The notes below the pieces were generated by a model that saw only the letters and a program-made list of their open reading frames with translations, was not told the DNA's origin and made no database searches. Shown here piece after piece: positions 1 through 6,395 of a stretch of DNA of 21,299 bases. Both the position numbers and the translations under genes were made by a program. How positions within the stretch are numbered: position 1 is the stretch's first letter; each line of letters starts with the position of its first letter. The stretch lies in the NCBI GenBank assembly GCA_001275005.1, contig JWZX01003257.1, positions 1 to 21,299 of the forward strand, given 5' to 3'. The stretch comes from Chrysochromulina tobinii. Lineage: Eukaryota > Haptophyta > Prymnesiales > Chrysochromulinaceae.

Positions 1-31
1 GGTGCTGTTCGTAACGAGTGACACGCGATAG
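1..31 (+). CDS. 3' end of a second desaturase copy (partial)
   Basis: Bases 2-31 read V-L-F-V-T-S-D-T-R-stop, identical in nucleotide sequence to the last codons of the intact sphingolipid desaturase-like gene ending at 6218. The match continues beyond the stop into the 3' flank. The rest of the gene lies to the left of the window, so whether this copy is intact cannot be judged. No other function is visible in so short a piece; the identification rests entirely on the exact match with the downstream paralogue. Confidence 0.8.
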   Translation, partial: VLFVTSDTR

Positions 32-139
32 GAATTACATTGAATCTAGCGCCACGATTAAACGTGTGAAGACGCGACGGGACCGTGATGTGGCTTGTGG
101 GATCGAGAGATCGAGACGCTACACGGCTTTTAATATTTT
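1..139 (+). repeat. Direct repeat, copy A of desaturase gene tail
   Basis: Bases 1-139 align with 6188-6324 in the same orientation. I see one substitution (T at 89 versus C at 6276) and one 2-bp indel in a GA-rich stretch near 105. The match covers the last codons and about 108 bp of 3' flank. It ends inside an AT-rich stretch (TTTTAATATTTT), after which the two sequences differ completely. This indicates a recent duplication or sequence homogenisation of desaturase copies. Confidence 0.92.
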
Positions 140-435
140 TAATATTTTTGGTCAGGCGAGTTCTCATTACGTTAGAACTCGTGTACACACAGCACATGTA
201 CTTAGAACTCGTACACAACAGTACGAGACCTACGCGCATGTTCGCGTGTACCCCTACCGCTCACACGAGGAGCCCCCCCGCTCACCTACGCTCTGTCCCG
301 CGAGCGCGAGCGATTGCCGCGCCAAAGACCGAAGTGGGGCCGCGGCGGGCGCCAAATCCCCCTTGGACCTGAACCGGCCCCCCTCTACTGTCGCGCCGTA
401 CGGCCGCACCGCCGGGCTCAGTCGTTCTGCCGGGC
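32..435. other. Non-coding interval between convergent gene ends
   Basis: The first 108 bp belong to the duplicated 3' flank described separately. The rest lies between the end of the partial desaturase copy (+) and the end of the PBZ protein gene (-), so it should hold two 3' UTRs. It contains a short repeated phrase, TTAGAACTCGT, near 172 and 201. No credible coding region was seen; open frames here run over GC-rich sequence without domain-like composition. Confidence 0.6.
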
Positions 436-2223
436 TCAGTCGTCGCTCTCGTCGCTCACAACGATCGTCTTCTTCACCTTCTTTGCCGGGGGCAGCATTC
501 TTGCCTTGCCCCCCACCGGGGTCGGAGAGCGTGGGGGGGGGGCCATGCCACGCGGCGGCACCGGCGTGGCTGCGCGGGCCGAGGCGGTGGCATCCGGGGC
601 CACCGGGTGGTCGAAATTGGCGACGTGCCATGGGTTCTTTTGGTAGCAGTCAGCCCCGTACTTGCAGATGCGCCGCTCCGGCGGTGGAGGCATGCCGCCG
701 CCGCCGCCGCCGCCGCCGTCGTCGTCGTCGCGCTCGCCGTCGTCATCGTCGCGCTCGTCTTCGTCGTCGTCGCGCTCGTCGTCGTCGTCGTCGTCATCGT
801 CGTCGTCGTCGTCGTCATCGTCGTCGTCGCGCTCGTCGTCATCGCCGCCGCCGTCATCGCCGCCACCGTCGTCGCGCTCGTCAGTGCCTGCAAAGCCTGT
901 AAACCCTGCGAGGCCGGCAGGCAGCTGCTCACCTTCAAGGCGTGCGAAGCGGAGTGGCTGCTGGCTGGCCACGGGCATCACCACCGCGGCGCTCAGGCGC
1001 GAGCTGCCAGTGCCAGCAGCTGCTGCAAGCGGCTGCTGGATGGCCACGCGCGGCGCTGGCACCATCACCGCGGCGCTCAGGCGCGAGCTGCCGGTGCCAG
1101 CAGCTGCTGCGAAGCGGAGCGGCTGCTGGATGGCCACGCGCGGCGCTGGCACCATCACCGCGGCGCTCAGGCGCGAGCTGCCGGAGCCAGCAGCAGCTGC
1201 TGCGGCTCTGCCAGCCTGCAGCAGCGCCCATTCGCGTTGGTTTGCCACAGCGCGTGCGAGCATCTCAGCTGAGGTCTCGCTTTTCTGCCGCCACGCATCG
1301 CCATTCTTAGAGATTGAGGGCGAGGGCCGTGGCGCGGGCGGCGGCAACGCAAACAGGCTGCCACTACCTGCCGTGGCGCTGCTGCCTCCGCTGCGTGCCG
1401 CCTGCGCCTGCGACGGCGTAAGGTGCACGTGCGGCCCATTCATCAGGCGCCATGATGGCTGTGAGGCCCAGCCGGCAGGGATCACAAGAACGCCGACCGC
1501 GCCCCACTTACCAGCAACTGGAACGCATCCGCGCGCCGTCGCCGACTTGTTGAGGAGGCCGCCGCGGGTCTCACAGCATGCCTTGTAGTGGGTGATCGCA
1601 CGCATCGCATCAGTGCAGCCGTGAGCATTCTCGATGTCTCGAATGAGGTGGCCCTCGACGGCGCCCTCGCCGGATTCGACGTTACCCGTGGCGTCCTCGA
1701 TGCGGTCGCTCAGGTATAGTAGCTCCATCTGTGCTCCGGCACGTTTTAGCTCGACTACGCCGATGTTGGTGCCATCGTCATGGAGCAGGCTGGGATAGCC
1801 GTAGCCGCGGCGATAGAATGACAAAACAGCCTCCTTCCACATCTCTTCCTCCGCGATGGTCCACGACACCTCGCCGACAGGGAAGCGGGAGGTGCCAAAG
1901 ATCATCACAGTCGCCTCCGCCGGCAGCTGCCGGAAGACTTCGTGCGACAGGATCTCACGGACTATGAGACGTCGCTCATACCGAGACCGCTCCACGTCGA
2001 GCACATCCGGGCTCGCATCCGCTGCAGCACGCAACTTCGCAGCACGGGCCACTCGGCTCTTCTTGTATGCTTTCTTCTGACGTTCGTTGTGCTTCGCAGC
2101 GCACGCGCGGCAGCTTTTCATGACTCGGCCGCCCCACGTGCCAAACTCCGAAACGTCAGCGAGGTGCCGCCCGCCAGCGTTGCCTGTGCCACCGTTGCAC
2201 ATCTTCTTCTGCGCTGGCGCCAT
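436..2223 (-). CDS. PBZ zinc-finger protein with acidic tract and C-terminal SIM-like motif
   Basis: The 595-residue frame starts at the ATG at 2221-2223 (MAPAQKK); the frame opens slightly upstream but only with a TTG. Residues 9-41 hold a possible Zn site (C9, H20, C38, C41) followed by a basic helix. Residues about 50-260 match nothing I recognise. Three near-identical Ala/Ser-rich repeats (SSRLSAAV...VAIQQPL) follow, then an Asp-rich tract (about 448-502) and a Gly run. Residues 520-540 fit the PBZ zinc finger: C520-x5-C526-x6-H533-x5-H539, with the CYQKN core. PBZ fingers bind poly(ADP-ribose) in proteins such as APLF and CHFR. The C-terminus is KKVKKTIVVSDESDD, a basic patch plus a hydrophobic-acidic motif typical of SUMO binding. 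A nuclear role in DNA-damage or PAR signalling is inferred. The overall architecture is unfamiliar to me. An intron in the N-terminal half cannot be excluded. Confidence 0.75.
   Translation of the reverse strand: MAPAQKKMCNGGTGNAGGRHLADVSEFGTWGGRVMKSCRACAAKHNERQKKAYKKSRVARAAKLRAAADASPDVLDVERSRYERRLIVREILSHEVFRQLPAEATVMIFGTSRFPVGEVSWTIAEEEMWKEAVLSFYRRGYGYPSLLHDDGTNIGVVELKRAGAQMELLYLSDRIEDATGNVESGEGAVEGHLIRDIENAHGCTDAMRAITHYKACCETRGGLLNKSATARGCVPVAGKWGAVGVLVIPAGWASQPSWRLMNGPHVHLTPSQAQAARSGGSSATAGSGSLFALPPPAPRPSPSISKNGDAWRQKSETSAEMLARAVANQREWALLQAGRAAAAAAGSGSSRLSAAVMVPAPRVAIQQPLRFAAAAGTGSSRLSAAVMVPAPRVAIQQPLAAAAGTGSSRLSAAVVMPVASQQPLRFARLEGEQLPAGLAGFTGFAGTDERDDGGGDDGGGDDDERDDDDDDDDDDDDDDDDDERDDDEDERDDDDGERDDDDGGGGGGGGMPPPPERRICKYGADCYQKNPWHVANFDHPVAPDATASARAATPVPPRGMAPPPRSPTPVGGKARMLPPAKKVKKTIVVSDESDD
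604..666 (-). other. PBZ zinc finger coding segment
   Basis: This encodes residues 520-540 of the gene at 436-2223. The spacing C-x5-C-x6-H-x5-H, the aromatic-Gly after the first Cys (KYG), CYQKN around the second Cys and the final HP all match the PBZ family consensus. All four zinc ligands are present, so the finger looks functional. Confidence 0.85.
694..882 (-). repeat. Trinucleotide microsatellite encoding Asp-rich and Gly-rich tracts
   Basis: On the + strand this is a run of GTC/GCC/ATC triplets, broken by CGCTC steps. On the coding strand it gives mainly GAC codons, producing residues 448-502 (Asp with ER and GGG interruptions) and a Gly run at 503-510. The length is a multiple of three and stays in frame. 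Such arrays change length easily, so allele variation is likely. Confidence 0.9.
956..1207 (-). repeat. Three tandem coding repeats of 75-90 bp
   Basis: Copies begin near 956, 1031 and 1121 on the + strand (each GGCTGCTGG). Copies two and three are nearly identical over the full 90-bp period, and the first is shorter and more diverged. In the protein they give three copies of an Ala/Ser-rich segment with SSRLSAAV and VAIQQPL. The period is a multiple of three, so the frame is kept. Confidence 0.85.
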
Positions 2224-2959
2224 CGTGCCAGTCACGGTGACACAGGCAAGACGGCGTTGCTCGCGGAGCAAGAAACTTCAACGAATGCATGCAAGATGCA
2301 CATGCAAGAAGTGTCAAAATTCACGCTCACACGCAGATCGACAAAAGTGTTTCTCATTAGTCTTACTAGACGAACGCCGCGGCGCAAGAGCGCCGCGCCG
2401 AGTGCACCGTTGGACCCACGCGTGGTATGCCTCGTGACGGGAGGCGCTCTGTTGAGCGGTTTTGCTCATGAAATGCATTTCATGTTCCAGCGGCGTACTC
2501 AGTGTTGTGTGCCAACGGCGTGGCATTTGTGTGGGCGATAGCCCTCTCCTGGCACAGCCATTATCCAGTCATCGTTGAGTGAGAAAATGAAAGGGCGTCA
2601 TATACAGCAGACCGTGTGCGTGTACCGGTAAGATGTACCAAATTCGAATCCGTATGGAGGGAGCACCAAATAGGGGAGCACGCTGCACCTCCGCGCCTGC
2701 TCAAGCCTGCTCCGCTCTACCTAAAGCTCTGCAAAGCTACAGTACATGAGAAAGTCAACACTGGGGTGCGCGGTCCAACGACGTGTCAAGAACTCGCCCC
2801 AAATCCAGACCATGCCCAGACCGAGAGCACGCGAACGCGTCCAAAACACGAGCGTCGCGAAAGGAGATTCTCGTCGGACCCTCTGTGTGCTCTCTCTCTC
2901 TCTCTGTCGTGTGCTTCGCCTGGAAATCCTGCTCGTCTCGTCTCCATATAACGACGAGA
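2224..2959. promoter_or_regulatory. Divergent intergenic region, PBZ gene and Rieske gene
   Basis: This 736-bp interval separates two genes transcribed away from each other, so it must carry both promoters. It contains a perfect 18-bp palindrome at 2467-2484, a CTACAGTACATG block near 2736 that resembles the GTACAGTAC block of other promoters in the window, and a TATA-like CCATATAA at about 2944, only about 15 bp before the Rieske ATG and therefore probably not a TATA box. The sequence is less GC-rich than the genes. Open frames here lack ATG-led, domain-like proteins. Confidence 0.5.
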
Positions 2960-4624
2960 ATGCATTCCTTTCACGTCGTTACGCTCGCGCTCGTGGCGCC
3001 GACGCACGCCTTCAAGGGTGGCTTCTCGTGGACGCGGCAGTGGTATCCTCTAGCCTTCTCTAAGGTCACCGACCGCTCTGTACCGCACCGCCTTGAGCTC
3101 CTGGGTGAGCCGCTGGTGCTGTGGTACGATGGAGTGAACGAGGCGTGGTGTGCAATGATCGACGCATGCCCGCACAGGCTCGCTCCGCTCAGTGAGGGGC
3201 GTATCGACGAAAAGGGAGCTATCGAGTGCCCTTACCACGGCTGGGCCTTTGAGAGCGACGGTAGATGCACTCGAGTGCCGCAGGGTGTGGACCCTCTCGA
3301 TCCCAAGCTGCTCTCCAAGTGCGGCGGCACGAGCTATGTCGTCGCCGAGCGACAGGGGTTGGTGTGGGTGTGGGGCGAGCCGCTGAACTTCTCCGAGGCC
3401 GACCCCAAGCAGCTCCCGGACGAGGCCCAAATTCCAATCTGTGAGGCCCTCGAGGACGATCGGTTCGTGTGGATCGACGTCTCGAGAGATATGCCTTATT
3501 CGGCGGACATGCTGCTCGAGAATGTGCTGGATTCGTCGCACGTGCCGTTCACGCACCACCAGACGATCTCGAAGCGCGAGAATGCCAAGCCGCTGCCGCT
3601 TGTGCTCACCGAGACGCTCTCAGCCGACGGCTTTTCCGGAGAGAACCGTGTCGATGGAGACGCCGGCGTGCTTAAGGTGCAGGGCTCTGCGCCGCCCACC
3701 CGACGCACCGAGCGCACGACCGTCTTCCGCGCGCCCACATACATGCACCACAAGATCCGGTCCGGCGGCCTCGCCGGCACCGACGCGGAGAATGACTTTG
3801 ACGCGGGCTTTGAGACTTGGACTGTCGCGTACGCTACACCTACTGGGCCGGGGCGCTGCCGGCTCTTTGCGCGCTTCCCCTTCCGCTTCCCGCCTCCGAA
3901 GCCGCGCACCGGGCTCTTGGGCAAGCTCCCAAGCATCAATCTACCCGCCGAGGTCTTCCGGAGGGTGCCCACATGGGCACAGCACATGGGCCAGCTCAAG
4001 GTCCTCGACGACGACAACATCTTCCTGCCGCTTCAGGAGAGACGCGTCGCCGACGTCGGGGGATGGAAGCGAGGCTACGTCACACCAACGTCCGCAGACC
4101 TGTTCGTCAATACCTACCGCCGCTGGTTTGACGCGGCGGGGCCGCCTCCGCATGCATCGCATGCAGTCGACTACTTTCGAGGCGCAGCGCTCGATAAGGC
4201 GTCTCTCCTCGACCGGTACGCCCAGCACACGAAGCACTGCACGGCATGCTCGGGCGCCCTCACCAATGCACAGCGCATCTCCAAGGCGTGCACTGCCCTT
4301 CTGCTCGCGCTCGGCACGTGCACGCCGTGGGCGATCGTCGGCAGCTCCCACGCCGTCCTGGGCGCTGCTTCAGCGCTCTCGACGGCACGCACGGTTCCCA
4401 CAGCGCTCGCGGCAACGTGCGGCCTCATTGGCACACTGGTCAGTCGACCGATTGGTGCGGTCACCCTCTCTGCACTCGCTCTCTTCGCCATCCGCCAATT
4501 CGCTCAGTCGGTCGCCGAGAAGCTCACGACCGGACTAGGCGAGTACCCGCCACCCCGCAATCGCCCAGAGGGCGAGGGTGCTGCAACAGAGCTCCGGACC
4601 GTCGAGCAGGGGCGCGCGCGTTGA
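2960..4624 (+). CDS. Plastid Rieske oxygenase, PAO/Tic55/PTC52 family
   Basis: The 554-residue protein starts at ATG 2960; the frame is open further upstream but without an ATG. Residues 1-18 (MHSFHVVTLALVAPTHAF) look like an ER signal with A|F cleavage, the pattern of secondary-plastid leaders. A Rieske [2Fe-2S] site follows: C70-x-H72 and C90-x2-H93 (CPHR...CPYHGW). The mononuclear iron motif is E187-x3-D191-x2-H194-x4-H199, with a probable acidic ligand near D352 before a QER motif. C427-T-A-C430 is the CxxC typical of this family. Two membrane segments lie at about 442-468 and 476-512. Members oxygenate chlorophyll-type tetrapyrroles or act at the plastid envelope. All metal ligands are present, so the enzyme should be active. 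The exact substrate (pheophorbide, chlorophyllide or another) cannot be told from the sequence. Confidence 0.9.
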   Translation: MHSFHVVTLALVAPTHAFKGGFSWTRQWYPLAFSKVTDRSVPHRLELLGEPLVLWYDGVNEAWCAMIDACPHRLAPLSEGRIDEKGAIECPYHGWAFESDGRCTRVPQGVDPLDPKLLSKCGGTSYVVAERQGLVWVWGEPLNFSEADPKQLPDEAQIPICEALEDDRFVWIDVSRDMPYSADMLLENVLDSSHVPFTHHQTISKRENAKPLPLVLTETLSADGFSGENRVDGDAGVLKVQGSAPPTRRTERTTVFRAPTYMHHKIRSGGLAGTDAENDFDAGFETWTVAYATPTGPGRCRLFARFPFRFPPPKPRTGLLGKLPSINLPAEVFRRVPTWAQHMGQLKVLDDDNIFLPLQERRVADVGGWKRGYVTPTSADLFVNTYRRWFDAAGPPPHASHAVDYFRGAALDKASLLDRYAQHTKHCTACSGALTNAQRISKACTALLLALGTCTPWAIVGSSHAVLGAASALSTARTVPTALAATCGLIGTLVSRPIGAVTLSALALFAIRQFAQSVAEKLTTGLGEYPPPRNRPEGEGAATELRTVEQGRAR

Positions 4625-4973
4625 GGGGCAAAGGCAGGCTCTTGCGTACGCACTCGTAAAGGAGGAAGCCCGTCGCAGCGCGTAACGGTCAATTGGTAAC
4701 GGTCTTCTAATTCACGCGTCCGGGTTTGGTGGGCGGCCATTAATCTCACTCATCTCACACGCTGCCGCGTGCCGGTTCAAAAACACCGGGGGGAGCTGGG
4801 ACACAGTGACGGGACACACGGACACACAGTACCGTAGCACCGGTTGTCGTGTCTGTCGTGTTAACGTTCACGGATCACGCAGAAGACCCTCACACAAGGA
4901 CACAAGTCACACACCGCGTGTTAACCTTCACAGCCAATGTTTACATCGCAATACTATGTACAGTACTTAAAGA
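4625..4973 (+). promoter_or_regulatory. Upstream region of the desaturase gene
   Basis: This 349-bp gap lies between two genes on the same strand. It carries two TTAACSTTYAC motifs (4861-4871 and 4921-4931), a CCAAT box at 4934-4938 and GTACAGTAC at 4958-4966, the last ending 7 bp before the ATG. Two blocks (4774-4797 and about 4826-4871) also occur, in the same order relative to the gene, upstream of the F-box/RING-CH gene at 18270-19730. CA-rich repeats of ACACA type surround them. These are promoter candidates on sequence grounds only. Confidence 0.6.
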
Positions 4974-6218
4974 ATGCGAGGCCCACTCGTGCGATGGAGC
5001 ACCTTGCCTCGCGCCTGCATCGTTTCCACCGCAGCCCCCTATGACATAGCCGCTGCTCCCTACGACATTGTCAGCTTCTCAGCTTCCAGTTGGCATCGCC
5101 AGCGGCGGCGCGAGATACTGGCTGCGCACCCAGAGGTGCAAGAGCTGATTGTACAGAGTGACGAATGGATAGCGTTGCTGGGCCTGCTTGTGCTCCCGTG
5201 TTACTTTCATGTGCTGAGCCACGCCGCGCAGCTGTCCATGCCCGAGCTCTGTCTCCATGTGTGTGGTATCGGGAGTCTGCGAGCCAACTGGGCCATCTAC
5301 TGCTCGCATGCCCTTTCGCACGGGCGATGGTCTGCTATGGTCGGGCCGTCGTGCTCGGCACGCTTCAACATCGCTCTGGCGGCCGCCAACATTGGACACG
5401 CCTTTCAGGTCATTCCGAGTTACTGGGTGATGCATCAGGGCCATCACACGCGCCTCGGTTCGCTGTCGTTACTGGAGGCGCGAGCGCGTGCGAAGCAGGC
5501 CCGTCCAACCGACGGCGACCTCGGCATCGCGACGCGGCTCTTCTCGCCGCCCGCCCACAAATATCGGCTCGTCCGCGATCGCCGCGATAAGAGTGAGCTT
5601 ATGCGCCAGCCAGAGAGTTTGCATCAGGCGATGAGTGCGCTCGTGCACGCGATAGCTCCGATCGCCTTTGCCGGCTACCTGGTCGCCGCAATTCGGACCG
5701 ACGACCAGGCCAACCCGGCGCTGCGTCGCAGTCTTGCTGTGCAAGCGTGCGCCTCCCTGTGCGGCTACCTCGGCATCGCCGCGCTCTCAGTGTCCCAGGC
5801 GTCCTGGGCGCCTCTCGGCTTCTACTTAGCGTCCTCACTCTTTTGGCTGAGCCCACTCAACATCAACTTCGCCTGGACGAGCCCTCACCCTTGCCAGCGA
5901 GGCGACTCCAGGCAGCTGCAGCCGACAGTCTCCTTCTACACGCCGCGCAATGCGTTTGGCGCGCTGCTAGACGTGTACATGGGATGGGAGAACTACCACG
6001 TCGAGCATCACGACTTCCCCGATATCGCCCAGTACCTTCTTCCACGGCTGCGGGAGATCGCGCCTGAGGCCTATGAGGGGCTCAGCACGCTGCCGCTGCT
6101 TGAGCAGCGCACATGGGGTGTGCTCCTGCGTGGCAACTTCTCATACGCTTGCCAAGATATCTCGATGGGCGTTGAGGAAGCGCCGTCGGTGCTGTTCGTA
6201 ACGAGTGACACGCGATAG
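4974..6218 (+). CDS. Sphingolipid delta-4 desaturase-like membrane desaturase
   Basis: The 414-residue protein starts at ATG 4974. The N-terminal WHRQRRREILAAHPEVQEL matches the conserved start of DEGS/Lipid_DES proteins. The three iron-binding histidine boxes are present: H112-x3-H116 (HALSH), H154-x2-HH158 (HQGHH) and H342-x2-HH346 (NYHVEHHDFP). The HHDFP-x-I...LP-x-LR-x-IAPEAYEGL stretch is the DEGS C-terminal signature. Hydrophobic segments lie around 65-85, 95-110, 222-240 and 255-300. DEGS enzymes insert the delta-4 double bond in dihydroceramide at the ER; the exact double-bond position here is inferred. Box 1 is HALSHGR rather than the usual HE/HD form. The N-terminus holds a short internal repeat, APYDIAAAPYDI. 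The gene appears intronless, and a second copy's tail is at the left edge of the window. Confidence 0.88.
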   Translation: MRGPLVRWSTLPRACIVSTAAPYDIAAAPYDIVSFSASSWHRQRRREILAAHPEVQELIVQSDEWIALLGLLVLPCYFHVLSHAAQLSMPELCLHVCGIGSLRANWAIYCSHALSHGRWSAMVGPSCSARFNIALAAANIGHAFQVIPSYWVMHQGHHTRLGSLSLLEARARAKQARPTDGDLGIATRLFSPPAHKYRLVRDRRDKSELMRQPESLHQAMSALVHAIAPIAFAGYLVAAIRTDDQANPALRRSLAVQACASLCGYLGIAALSVSQASWAPLGFYLASSLFWLSPLNINFAWTSPHPCQRGDSRQLQPTVSFYTPRNAFGALLDVYMGWENYHVEHHDFPDIAQYLLPRLREIAPEAYEGLSTLPLLEQRTWGVLLRGNFSYACQDISMGVEEAPSVLFVTSDTR

Positions 6219-6324
6219 GAATTACATTGAATCTAGCGCCACGATTAAACGTGTGAAGACGCGACGGGACCGTGACGTGGCTTGTGGGATCGAGATCGAG
6301 ACGCTACACGGCTTTTAATATTTT
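6188..6324 (+). repeat. Direct repeat, copy B of desaturase gene tail
   Basis: This matches bases 1-139 (one substitution, one 2-bp indel). It spans the last ten codons of the desaturase and about 106 bp of 3' flank, stopping within TTTTAATATTTT. The two copies are about 6.2 kb apart in the same orientation. Confidence 0.92.
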
Positions 6325-6395
6325 ATATTAAAGGCCCTCGCTTAGCGGCGGTCCCGTCTCCGCTGCGAACGTCAAAGTGTCGTCTCTGAGAGGTG
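6219..6395. other. Convergent intergenic region
   Basis: This 177-bp gap separates the desaturase stop (+) from the glycosyltransferase stop (-). The first 106 bp are the duplicated desaturase 3' flank, ending in an AT-rich stretch (TTTTAATATTTTATATTAAA) that is a plausible 3'-end-processing region. No gene seen. Confidence 0.6.

Noticed and set aside
18-902. Long + strand frame with poly-Arg end
   Set aside because: It runs antisense to the PBZ gene through the GTC/GCC microsatellite. Its Arg run is only another frame of that repeat, and it overlaps the desaturase tail at its start.
607-1588. Val-rich and Ser-rich + strand frames across the microsatellite
   Set aside because: Hydrophobic or Ser runs arise from reading the same triplet repeat in other frames. 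The opposite strand encodes a protein with a real zinc finger.
2630-2665. B-box-like ATTCGAATCC
   Set aside because: No matching A box or cloverleaf upstream; judged a chance match.
3441-4538. 365-residue + strand frame inside the Rieske gene
   Set aside because: It is a shifted frame of a gene with all catalytic motifs, and is rich in Arg/Ser/Pro as expected for GC-rich out-of-frame reading.
4768-4800. Possible tRNA T-arm (GGTTCAAAAAC with flanking CCGG)
   Set aside because: No acceptor, D or anticodon arms could be placed around it. The related copy near 19970 does not keep the stem pairing, so it is not a tRNA.
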